From Amphritea sp. 1_MG-2023 (GTDB taxonomy: Bacteria; Pseudomonadota; Gammaproteobacteria; Pseudomonadales; Balneatricaceae), in the NCBI RefSeq assembly GCF_030547545.1, contig NZ_JAUOQE010000007.1, positions 1 through 64,000 on the forward strand: 64,000 nucleotides of DNA. Direction: 5' to 3'. The notes below the pieces were generated by a model, which saw only the letters and a program-made list of their open reading frames with translations, was not told the DNA's origin and ran no database searches. Each line of letters opens with the position of its first letter. Positions within the stretch are counted from its first letter, which is position 1. Both the position numbers and the translations under genes were made by a program. Below, piece by piece: positions 56,830 through 64,000 of the stretch.

Positions 56830-57388
56830 TAATGCATTGTTTTTGTAGCGAGGCACGCCCCCGTGCCGATAACCATCGCCGTGAGGAACGGTACCTACAG
56901 AAAGCGGTACGATCATTTGTAGCGAGCGACGCCCCCGTCGCGATTAACCATCGCCGTGAGGGCACGGCTCCTACAAATGCATTGTTTTGGTAGCGAGGCA
57001 CGCCCCCGTGCCGATAACCTAATATTGAACAGGGTGGCAAAAGGCGAACCTTATCGCCGTGAGGTACCCAAAGGGTATACCAGCACGGCTCCTACAGAAA
57101 ACGGCACCATCATTTGTAGCGAGCGACGCCCCCGTCGCGATTAACCATCGCCGTGAGGGCACGGCTCCTACAAATGAATTGTTTTGGTAGCGAGGCACGC
57201 CCCCGTGCCGATAACCTAATATTGAACAGGGTGGCAAAAGGCGAACCTTATCGCCGTGAGGTACCCAAGGGGCATGCCAGCAGGGTACCTACAGCGAGCG
57301 ATGCACTCGTCGCCATTGTTCATCGCCGTGAGGTACCCAAAGGGCATGCCAGCACGGCTCCTACAGCGAGCGATGCGCCGTCGCGATT
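56815..57388. repeat. REP/BIME-like repeat array G
   Basis: Array between the convergent mutT-thiE and yacG genes. Forward GTAGCGA units have stems GGCACG (loop CCCC; near 56846, 56991, 57188) or GCGACG (near 56917, 57117); reverse GTAGGA units have stem GCCGTG, both short-loop and 22-nt loop (near 57056-57095, 57325-57365). A roughly 197-bp block with CCTAATATTGAACAGGGTGGC is duplicated (about 57018 and 57214). No gene. Confidence 0.88.
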
Positions 57389-57409
57389 CCTGTTTTTAGG
57401 TCAATCTGG

Positions 57410-57661
57410 TTAATGTAATGGCCGGTCGAGGTAATCGTTGCCTTCGGCATCTTCAAAGCTGCTGCTGTAATCATCGACGCTTGGTTCGGCTGCAATCTGA
57501 TACTCTTCAGCGGCCCAAGCGCCCAGGTCGATCATTTTACAGCGTTCGCTGCAGAAAGGTCTGAAGGGGTTATCGCTACTCCATTCTTGCTCTTTTTTAC
57601 AGCAAGGGCAGGCAACCCGTGGTTTATTGCTGAGGGTTTTGTTGCGAGGATTATTGGCCAA
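57410..57661 (-). CDS. yacG: DNA gyrase inhibitor YacG
   Basis: Small zinc protein that binds GyrB. The 83-residue product carries [10 protein letters not shown] and [21 protein letters not shown], the Cys-x2-Cys and Cys-x3-Cys zinc ligands of YacG, and an acidic tail. No ATG is available; I chose TTG at 57661 because GGGAG lies seven bases upstream, though a TTG two codons earlier is possible. It overlaps the end of coaE by 11 bp. Confidence 0.88.
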   Translation of the reverse strand: MANNPRNKTLSNKPRVACPCCKKEQEWSSDNPFRPFCSERCKMIDLGAWAAEEYQIAAEPSVDDYSSSFEDAEGNDYLDRPLH

Positions 57662-58271
57662 GATCAAGCTCCCGTTCCTGTTGCGCGCGGTACAGAAACT
57701 TTAAGTGTAATTGTTCAACTTGCGGTTGAAGGTCGGCGATTGAGCCGCTGTTATCGATCCGATCGTCAGCTTTAGTCAGCCGTTCGGCGTGAGGCATCTG
57801 TGCCGCGATAATCGCTTTTACCTGAGCCGCATCGGTATTATCGCGCGCCATGGTACGGCTAATTTGTGTCGCTTCATCGACATCGACGACGACAATATGA
57901 TTAACCAGCAGATGTTGATCGGTTTCGAGTAGCAAAGGAGAGGCGAGCATCGCATAGTCTGAATCGCACTGATCGAGTTTTAGCAAAATGCGGTCTCGAA
58001 TCAGGGGGTGCAGCAGTTGCTCTAGCCAGTCTCGTTGACGAGGCTCGGCAAAGACAATTTTTCTCAGGGCTTTACGGTCGAGGTTGCCATCGGCCAGACA
58101 GATCTCAGCACCAAATCGTTGAGCGATTTTAGTCAGTGCTACTTCGCCGGGTTCAACCACTTCTCGGGCGACCTGATCGGCATCGATAACGGTGACCCCG
58201 AGTTGCTCAAAAAGTTGGGAAACAGCGGATTTGCCACTGCTGATGCCACCGGTAAGGCCTACTACAAACAT
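57651..58271 (-). CDS. coaE: Dephospho-CoA kinase
   Basis: Last step of coenzyme A synthesis. The 206-residue protein begins [20 protein letters not shown] (P-loop) and has the [15 protein letters not shown] and [13 protein letters not shown] motifs. It lies between pilD and yacG, the typical pilDCB-coaE-yacG order of Pseudomonas relatives. Confidence 0.96.
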   Translation of the reverse strand: MFVVGLTGGISSGKSAVSQLFEQLGVTVIDADQVAREVVEPGEVALTKIAQRFGAEICLADGNLDRKALRKIVFAEPRQRDWLEQLLHPLIRDRILLKLDQCDSDYAMLASPLLLETDQHLLVNHIVVVDVDEATQISRTMARDNTDAAQVKAIIAAQMPHAERLTKADDRIDNSGSIADLQPQVEQLHLKFLYRAQQERELDLGQ

Positions 58272-58360
58272 ATTCAGTCTCTCTAAGATAAGGGTTTTCT
58301 TAGCACAGGATAAGGCTCACGCAAGATTCGCTAAGCATGCTTTATTGACAGCTCTATCCA

Positions 58361-59371
58361 TTATAAATCTAAGAGTTGTAAATAGTAGCCGGTAAGCGTA
58401 TCACCCCATAGCAGCGCTATCCAGCCAGCCCCCGCCAAATAGGGCCCAAAGGGAATCGGGGTTTGCGATCCTTGACGCCGTAACACGATCATCAAAGTAC
58501 CGATAATAGCACCGATGAGCGAAGAGGCGAGAATGATTAATGGCAGCATATCGGCACCGGCCCAAGCGCCTAGCGCCGCCAGCAATTTGAAGTCGCCGTA
58601 ACCCATGCCCTCTTTGCCGGTCGCCAGCTTAAATAGCCAATATACCGACCACAGCGACAGATAGCCCAGTACCGCCCCCCAGAGAGCGGTAGAGAGACTG
58701 GTGAAGACGCCGAAGCTATTGATTATGAGGCCAAGCCAGAGCAGCGGTAGGGTGATTTTATCTGGTAATAGCTGATGATCCATATCAATCGCGGTGAGCG
58801 TGATGAGACACCAGCTGAGGAAGACAATCGCTAACGCGGTAAGGTTAAAGCCAAATTGATAAACAATGAAGGCGGATAGCGCGGCGGTCAAAAGCTCGAT
58901 CAGCGGATAGCGTAGAGAGATCGGCGTTTTACAGCTGCTGCAGCGGCCTCGAAGCAGCAAAAAGAAGCTGATGAGCGGTATGTTTTCATACCAGCGAATC
59001 ACATGACCACAACTAGGGCAGCTAGAGGCGGGCTGTGCCAAGTTGAAAACGGCGCGGGTTGCACTGCTATCAGGCGGCTCTGTTGCTGCGTGCCGAGTGT
59101 CGATAGCATCACTTTCGGGCCGATCATGACTTGAGCGTGGTGCTGAGGCTGATTCGAGAACCCTGTCAGTCAGCAACGCTTCGGACTCGATGGTTGACGC
59201 GAGGGCATCTTCCGCCATCTGCTGCCATTCGCGTTCCAGCATCAGCGGCAAGCGATAAATCACGACATTAAGAAAGCTGCCGATCAACAACGAGAAAACA
59301 AAGGTGAGCGTTAGTGCCAACCAGGGCGTTGCTGAGATGAGGTCGAACATGAGGGTCATCGAGTCTGCCAT
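58361..59371 (-). CDS. pilD: Type IV prepilin peptidase PilD with inserted linker
   Basis: Inner-membrane aspartic protease and N-methylase processing PilA and pseudopilins. The roughly 336-residue protein is about 45-50 longer than usual. After FLIGSFLNVVIYRLPLMLEREW a polar, low-complexity stretch (about residues 57-107) precedes the zinc domain (CPSCGH, CSSCKT). The catalytic aspartates are in TAIDMDHQLLPD and GYGDFKLLAALGAW. The ATG at 59371 is used; a TTG precedes it by one codon and later ATGs are possible. No frameshift is seen. Confidence 0.93.
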   Translation of the reverse strand: MADSMTLMFDLISATPWLALTLTFVFSLLIGSFLNVVIYRLPLMLEREWQQMAEDALASTIESEALLTDRVLESASAPRSSHDRPESDAIDTRHAATEPPDSSATRAVFNLAQPASSCPSCGHVIRWYENIPLISFFLLLRGRCSSCKTPISLRYPLIELLTAALSAFIVYQFGFNLTALAIVFLSWCLITLTAIDMDHQLLPDKITLPLLWLGLIINSFGVFTSLSTALWGAVLGYLSLWSVYWLFKLATGKEGMGYGDFKLLAALGAWAGADMLPLIILASSLIGAIIGTLMIVLRRQGSQTPIPFGPYLAGAGWIALLWGDTLTGYYLQLLDL

Positions 59372-59430
59372 CAATAGAGTTGTTGAATCGGTTGTTTGAA
59401 TAGCGTGGTTTGCTTTTTCTAGGCTCTAAT

Positions 59431-60657
59431 TTACACCACGTTACCGAGCTGAAAGATCGGCAAGTACATGGCGATTACGAGGCCACCCACCAGAATACCC
59501 AAAATCGACATAATTAGCGGTTCGATCAACGTCGAGAGGTTATCGACGGCGTTATCTACCTCTTCCTCATAATAACTGGCGACCTTATCGAGCATCATAT
59601 CTAATGAACCGGCTTCTTCACCGATGGCGATCATTTGCGTCGCCATCGGCGGGAATAATCCGGTCATGGTGACGGCGTTTTGCAGTGATTGCCCAGTAGA
59701 GACGCCATTCTTGACCTGTTGAATGGCTTTTTCGTAGACAATATTACCAGAAGCCCCCGCGGCCGAATCTAGCGCTTCAACGAGCGGTACACCGGCGGCA
59801 AAGGTGGTGGCCAAGGTGCGCGCGAAGCGGGCTATCGCCGAGTTATGTAAAATTTGACCGATAATCGGCAGTTTCAGTACCGCTTTATCGAGCCACTCAC
59901 GAAAGCCTCTGGATTTTTCATGGGCTTTACTGAAGGCGAAACCGGCTAACGCGATGGCGACAATGGCGATAAACCACCAGTCTTGTGCGACCTTCGATAG
60001 GCCAACCACAAACAAGGTGAAAGCGGGGAGATCGGCGCCGAAGCTGGAGAAGACGCTCTCAAATTGCGGTACCACTTTAATCAAAAGAATCGCCGATACG
60101 ACTAAGCCGATAACGATAACGGCAATCGGGTAGGTGAGGGCTTTTTTGATTTTTTTCTTTAGGGTTTCAATTTTTTCTTTATAGAGGGCGATACGCTCGA
60201 GCATGGTTTCCAATGAACCGGAGTTTTCCCCAGCTTGTACTAGGTTGCAGTACAGATCATCGAAGTATTTAGGATGCCGTTCTAATGCTTTAGCAAAACT
60301 GGTGCCGCCACTGACATCGGACTTAAGATCGTAAATCACCTTCTTCATTTTGGCTTTTTCAATACCATTGGCAACGATATCGAAGCCCTGTAACAGCGGC
60401 ACCCCAGATTTAAGCATGGTGGCGGTTTGGCGGGTAAACAGGGCAATATCCAGCGGTGTAATGGATTTGTTATGGTTGCTGAACATGCTATAGGTTTGTT
60501 TGCGCACCTTTTTCGGCATAATGCCCTGCTTGCGTAGCATCGCCTTGGCTTCGGCGATGCTGTCGGCATTGATGGCACCCTTCGTCGGGTTGCCACTCTT
60601 GTCCTTGCCTTCCCAGTTGAACGTCAGAGGGGTTTTATCTGTTGCTTTCTTCGCCAT
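59431..60657 (-). CDS. pilC: Type IV pilus inner-membrane platform protein PilC
   Basis: Platform protein linking the motor ATPase to pilin assembly. The 408-residue product has two homologous T2SS-F domains, each with LLQGFD/LVEALD-like starts, and helices near 170-195, 215-240 and 380-402, as in PilC/GspF. It lies 48 bp after pilB and is followed by pilD. Confidence 0.95.
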   Translation of the reverse strand: MAKKATDKTPLTFNWEGKDKSGNPTKGAINADSIAEAKAMLRKQGIMPKKVRKQTYSMFSNHNKSITPLDIALFTRQTATMLKSGVPLLQGFDIVANGIEKAKMKKVIYDLKSDVSGGTSFAKALERHPKYFDDLYCNLVQAGENSGSLETMLERIALYKEKIETLKKKIKKALTYPIAVIVIGLVVSAILLIKVVPQFESVFSSFGADLPAFTLFVVGLSKVAQDWWFIAIVAIALAGFAFSKAHEKSRGFREWLDKAVLKLPIIGQILHNSAIARFARTLATTFAAGVPLVEALDSAAGASGNIVYEKAIQQVKNGVSTGQSLQNAVTMTGLFPPMATQMIAIGEEAGSLDMMLDKVASYYEEEVDNAVDNLSTLIEPLIMSILGILVGGLVIAMYLPIFQLGNVV

Positions 60658-60704
60658 CTGAATAGCTTCCGTTTCAGGTTGAGAATATTAAAAGATTAGC
60701 ACGA

Positions 60705-62423
60705 TCAAAGCTTAATGACTCGGTTCATCTCTTCTAGGCTGGTCACGCCCTGAATCACTTTACGCAGTCCCGATTGCCGCAGGGTTCTGAAACCCTGCGC
60801 TTTTGCCTGCGCCAAAATATCCAGCGACGAGCCGTTATCCATAATCACTTGAGCAATTTCGGGTGTCATCGCCATGGTCTCATAGACCCCCACACGGCCT
60901 TTATAACCCTTGTTACATTTATTACAGCCTTCCGGGTTGTGTTCAAACAGGCTGAGGCCCGCGTTAATCTGTTCGGCGGTAAAGCCCTCTTCCAAGAGGG
61001 TGGCTTCAGGTATCGTGACTGGCTTCTTGCACGCGGTACACAGACGTCGGCCTAGGCGCTGCGCAATAATCATCGATACCGAGGTGGCGATGTTAAAGGC
61101 GGGCACGCCCATATTACGCAGGCGGGTGAGGGTTTCGGCGGCACTGTTGGTGTGCAGGGTCGATAACACCATGTGACCGGTCTGTGCCGCTTTGATGGCG
61201 ATTTCGGCGGTTTCGATATCACGAATCTCCCCCACCATGACGACATCGGGGTCTTGTCGTAGGAAGGAACGTAACGCTTCGGCGAAGGTTAGGCCGACTT
61301 TGTTGTTCACATGAACCTGATTGATGCCATCGAGGTTGATCTCGACCGGGTCTTCCGCGGTGGAGATATTGCGTTCAACGGTATTAAGAATATTCAGGCC
61401 GGTATAGAGCGACACGGTTTTACCACTACCGGTGGGGCCGGTCACGAGAATCATCCCCTGAGGTTTATGCAGGGTCTGCATAAATAGATCTTTCTGATCT
61501 TCATCATAGCCCAATGCTTCAATGCCCATTTGCGCGCTGGTCGGATCGAGAATACGGAGCACCACTTTTTCACCCCAGAGGGTGGGCAGGGTGTTAACTC
61601 GAAAATCGATGGCACGATTTTTGGATATCTTCATCTTGATGCGGCCATCCTGAGGCATACGCCGTTCAGAGATATCCATCTGAGACATGACTTTTAATCG
61701 GGCACACAGACGCGGTGCCAAGTTCGAGGGCGGTTTCGCCACCTCTTGTAAGATGCCATCGATACGGCAACGGATACGATAGGATTTCTCATAGGGCTCA
61801 AAGTGAATATCGGAGGCGCCATTTTTGATCGCATCGAGGAGGATCTTGTTAACGAAGCGCACGATCGGCGCATCGTTGGCGGCTTCTTCGCTGCTATCTT
61901 CTTGTGGCTCTTGCAGGCCTTCATCGATTTCGAGGTTATCGAGATCGGTATCGTCCAAGCCATCGAGGGCTGAATTTTGCTCATCGAGAAAGGTGTCAAT
62001 CAGGTGTGAGAGCTTATCTTCTTCGACAATCACCCCTTCGGTGGTGGTGCCGGTATGAAACTTAAACTCATCTAAGGCTTGAATATTGGTCGGGTCTGAA
62101 ATCGCAACATAGAGACGATTGTCACGTTTAATCAGCGGCAATGCATGATGTTTGGTGATGAGGCGTTCATCGACTAGCCCCTGCGGTAACGCTTCAATAT
62201 CGATCACATCGAGATCAAATAGCGGCATACCAAACTCATCGGCGGCTGCCGCCGCGGCTCGATAAGCACTCACCAGACGATTTTCGATAATATGCGCGAT
62301 AAACGCCTTATTATCTTTACGGGCGGTTTTTAATGCGTCCATGGCCACATCGGATGAAAACACACCATCATTTACCAGTCGTCTGGCTAAGCCACTCAGT
62401 GGCTGAAAGGGCTGTACACTCAT
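60705..62423 (-). CDS. pilB: Type IV pilus assembly ATPase PilB
   Basis: Hexameric extension motor for type IV pili. The 572 residues include the N-terminal MshEN-type domain, Walker A GPTGSGKTVSLYTGL, the Asp box TAEDPVEINLDGINQV, Walker B FLRQDPDVVMVGEIRD, the His box GHMVLSTLHTN and a tetracysteine zinc site (CTACKK, CNKC). It is divergent from pilA. Confidence 0.97.
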   Translation of the reverse strand: MSVQPFQPLSGLARRLVNDGVFSSDVAMDALKTARKDNKAFIAHIIENRLVSAYRAAAAAADEFGMPLFDLDVIDIEALPQGLVDERLITKHHALPLIKRDNRLYVAISDPTNIQALDEFKFHTGTTTEGVIVEEDKLSHLIDTFLDEQNSALDGLDDTDLDNLEIDEGLQEPQEDSSEEAANDAPIVRFVNKILLDAIKNGASDIHFEPYEKSYRIRCRIDGILQEVAKPPSNLAPRLCARLKVMSQMDISERRMPQDGRIKMKISKNRAIDFRVNTLPTLWGEKVVLRILDPTSAQMGIEALGYDEDQKDLFMQTLHKPQGMILVTGPTGSGKTVSLYTGLNILNTVERNISTAEDPVEINLDGINQVHVNNKVGLTFAEALRSFLRQDPDVVMVGEIRDIETAEIAIKAAQTGHMVLSTLHTNSAAETLTRLRNMGVPAFNIATSVSMIIAQRLGRRLCTACKKPVTIPEATLLEEGFTAEQINAGLSLFEHNPEGCNKCNKGYKGRVGVYETMAMTPEIAQVIMDNGSSLDILAQAKAQGFRTLRQSGLRKVIQGVTSLEEMNRVIKL

Positions 62424-62794
62424 CGTTTCAGAAAATCCATTATTGCTCTGTTGGCTGTTGTTAACACCGCATTGTTGGCGGTTTTAGTGTCGCTTCAGTG
62501 TCGCTTGGAAAAGCTAACACCGGTTAATTGACTTTTTATACGACTTTAGTTGTATGTAAAGCCGCGTACTAAGGTCTGAACTGTCTTGTATTATCAGCTA
62601 TAGGTAAAGTAACATCTATTGGTCGGTTTGAGAATCAACAGACGCTTGCTTTAAGTCACTGGACTGCCATAAAAAATAGGTTACTATTCAGATAAGGCTC
62701 GTAAGGAGCACGGAAGAAGAGCCCTTATGGCATGGGAAGGAGTCGTTCAGAGCAAGGACGATGATGAATACTTTACTCGCTGGAGAGATAACGA
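62424..62794. other. Divergent pilB-pilA intergenic region
   Basis: 371 bp with no credible gene. It should contain promoters for both pilB and pilA. I looked for a -24/-12 sigma-54 site (GG-N10-GC) upstream of pilA, as in Pseudomonas, and found no convincing match; no strong sigma-70 pair was found either. GTGTCGCTT is directly repeated near 62490 and 62501. Confidence 0.4.
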
Positions 62795-63217
62795 ATGAAA
62801 AATACAACACAAAAACAACAGGGTTTTACCCTAATCGAGCTGATGATCGTGGTCGCGATTATCGGTATCTTGGCGGCGATTGCGTTGCCGGCTTATAACA
62901 CTTATACAAAGAAAGCCCGTTTTTCTGAAGTTGTACAGTCAGTAACAGGTGTGAAGTCTGCTGTTGAAGTGTGCTATCAAACTGGCGGAACATTGGCAGA
63001 ATGTGATACCGATAATGCTACTGTGAGTCAGGCGAAGAGCATGGCAACTGTCGGTCAATATGTTACATCAGTTGATGTTGATACTGGTGTAATAACAGCG
63101 ACAGGCTCAACTGAAGTTGATAGCAAGACTTATAAATTAGAGGCTTCTGTAACTAATGGTGGACTCCAGTGGGCTTCGAGTGGTGGCTCATGTATTGCTG
63201 CAGGTCTATGTGACTAA
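62795..63217 (+). CDS. pilA: Type IV major pilin PilA
   Basis: Pilus subunit processed by PilD. The 140-residue prepilin has a 10-residue leader ending QQG, mature start [24 protein letters not shown] with Glu at mature position 5, and four cysteines (VCYQ, AECD, GGSC, GLCD), the last two forming the likely C-terminal disulfide loop CIAAGLC. It is divergent from pilBCD and is followed by a strong terminator. Confidence 0.96.
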   Translation: MKNTTQKQQGFTLIELMIVVAIIGILAAIALPAYNTYTKKARFSEVVQSVTGVKSAVEVCYQTGGTLAECDTDNATVSQAKSMATVGQYVTSVDVDTGVITATGSTEVDSKTYKLEASVTNGGLQWASSGGSCIAAGLCD

Positions 63218-63235
63218 TCGTTTTTAATAGCCTTA

Positions 63236-63264
63236 AAAAGCGCAAAGTGATTTGCGCTTTTTTT
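63236..63264 (+). terminator. Intrinsic terminator after pilA
   Basis: AAAGCGCAAA and TTTGCGCTTT form a perfect stem over the loop GTGA, followed by TTTT. Confidence 0.93.
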
Positions 63265-63352
63265 ATGTCTAAAATTAGCCTTTTCGCTAGTATGTTCAGC
63301 GCTAACTTTCTGATTTACTGACAGTTAAATCACTTCTAAGTCTCGGTATCGC

Positions 63353-63712
63353 ATGAACAAAAAAACAATTCTTATTCTATTGGTCGCTATCACGGCCGCA
63401 GTCACTTACTTTCTCTATGATGAACCGTTATCGATGGCCAAGCGGGCAGCGGTTGAAGCGGATTTAGCCGCGCAGCCGGAGAACTACCCCGCGACGCCGG
63501 TATGGTGGTCGGATGGCGGTATTCTGGCGATCGGCATGTTGCCTCGCGCAGGCGGCGAAAAGCGTAACGATAGCGCCACCGCAATCTGTCAAATTCTTTG
63601 GGATAACGATGTCAATCAAACCGTGGTTGAGGTGTACGATATCCTACAAATTCAGCAAAGTGATAACTGGGAATTGATTGGCGCGGCCAATTGTCGTCGT
63701 CAAACGCCTTAG
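63353..63712 (+). CDS. Hypothetical exported or membrane-anchored protein
   Basis: I do not recognise this 119-residue protein. It starts KKTILILLVAITAAVTYFLYDE, a signal anchor or signal peptide (residues 4-20), followed by about 95 mostly polar residues with two cysteines (AICQILW, AANCRRQ) that could form a periplasmic disulfide. Its codon use looks like that of neighbours. It stands after the pilA terminator and may have its own promoter; a link to pili is only positional. Confidence 0.6.
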   Translation: MNKKTILILLVAITAAVTYFLYDEPLSMAKRAAVEADLAAQPENYPATPVWWSDGGILAIGMLPRAGGEKRNDSATAICQILWDNDVNQTVVEVYDILQIQQSDNWELIGAANCRRQTP

Positions 63713-63932
63713 TTGCGATGATGAAGACTCGTCAATTAGTATAAATCAACCGCTAATTAGCAGGGTTGTTACTCAAAGTGGGTAGGTTGCTTTTGAGTTT
63801 ATTGTTTCCTATATGGAAAGTATAGAGATTCAACCTTTCTCTGAAGATGTCATTGAGCTAGACGTTCAGTTTTGAGCTTATTTTTAAGCTTAGCCTGATA
63901 AAATGATCTTAGAATAATCACCGTTAAAGTAA
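63713..63932. other. Gap before the window end
   Basis: AT-rich, no gene or repeat unit recognised; no tRNA-like cloverleaf is apparent. Confidence 0.4.
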
Positions 63933-63961
63933 AAAATCCGCTGCTAGAGCGGATTTTTTTT
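63933..63961 (+). terminator. Intrinsic terminator near the window end
   Basis: ATCCGCT and AGCGGAT pair over the loop GCTAG, with A residues before and a run of eight T residues after. It is about 220 bp from the hypothetical gene and could terminate that transcript in either direction. Confidence 0.75.
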
Positions 63962-64000
63962 GAGTGACGGCTACTGACGCGGGCTGAGTGACTGATCATT

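Noticed and set aside
62424-62794. Sigma-54 promoter for pilA
   Set aside because: Expected by analogy with Pseudomonas, but no GG-N10-GC pair with a TGGCAC/TTGC context was found upstream of pilA.
63713-64000. tRNA gene before the final terminator
   Set aside because: No acceptor/T-arm signature (GGTTCRA) or cloverleaf could be found.

Overview
The window is chromosomal DNA of a gammaproteobacterium. Gene order matches the Pseudomonas/Oceanospirillales type in three blocks: rplM-rpsI-petABC-sspAB; dolP-diaA-yraN-lpoA // rsmI-rnpB-mraZ; and the full division/cell-wall (dcw) cluster followed by lpxC-secA-argJ-mutT/thiE // yacG-coaE-pilD-pilC-pilB // pilA. A marine Oceanospirillales-like host is my inference; the species cannot be fixed from sequence alone.

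Layout. 1-2.8 kb: repeat arrays, galE, and a REP-associated tyrosine transposase (RAYT) gene embedded in the repeats. 2.8-13.9 kb (minus strand): exopolysaccharide export and sugar-nucleotide genes, from an outer-membrane beta-barrel, a short OPX/Wza-type exporter, a Wzc-type tyrosine kinase, a PHP-type tyrosine phosphatase and a VpsP-like protein to galU, pgi, a UDP-glucose-dehydrogenase homologue lacking its catalytic residues, a VanZ-like protein and phosphomannomutase. No glycosyltransferase, flippase or polymerase is present. 14.2-17.1 kb: molybdenum-cofactor genes moaB-moeA-moaD-mobA. 17.2-18.8 kb: a GDT1-family transporter and lrgAB. 19.8-26.4 kb: zapE, ribosomal proteins L13/S9, cytochrome bc1 complex, sspAB. 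27.3-32 kb: outer-membrane and peptidoglycan maintenance genes, rsmI and RNase P RNA. 33.2-51.6 kb: the uninterrupted dcw cluster mraZ to lpxC, with many 1-8 bp gene overlaps, behind a clear promoter and a three-box MraZ operator. 51.7-63.7 kb: secA, argJ, a Nudix/TMP-synthase fusion, yacG, coaE and type IV pilus genes.

The most unusual content is the repeat system, roughly 4.5 kb (about 7%) of the window in seven arrays. The units are REP/BIME-like: a GTAG tetranucleotide followed by a 6-bp hairpin with a CCCT/CCCC loop. Five stem sequences differ by compensatory changes but share the flanks and the loop. Many copies carry an identical-length 18-nt insertion in the loop (22 nt instead of 4 nt) that can form a nested hairpin, and this insert occurs on several different stems. 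A second GTAG-headed repeat family, with a larger imperfect hairpin, is interspersed and occurs as inverted pairs. The resident RAYT is the obvious candidate enzyme.

Other points of interest are the catalytically dead-looking sugar dehydrogenase, the short OPX/beta-barrel pair, a possible pseudoknot-forming element between moeA and moaD, a partial duplication of the rnpB 3' end, an FtsQ with a long cytoplasmic extension, and a prepilin peptidase with an inserted linker.
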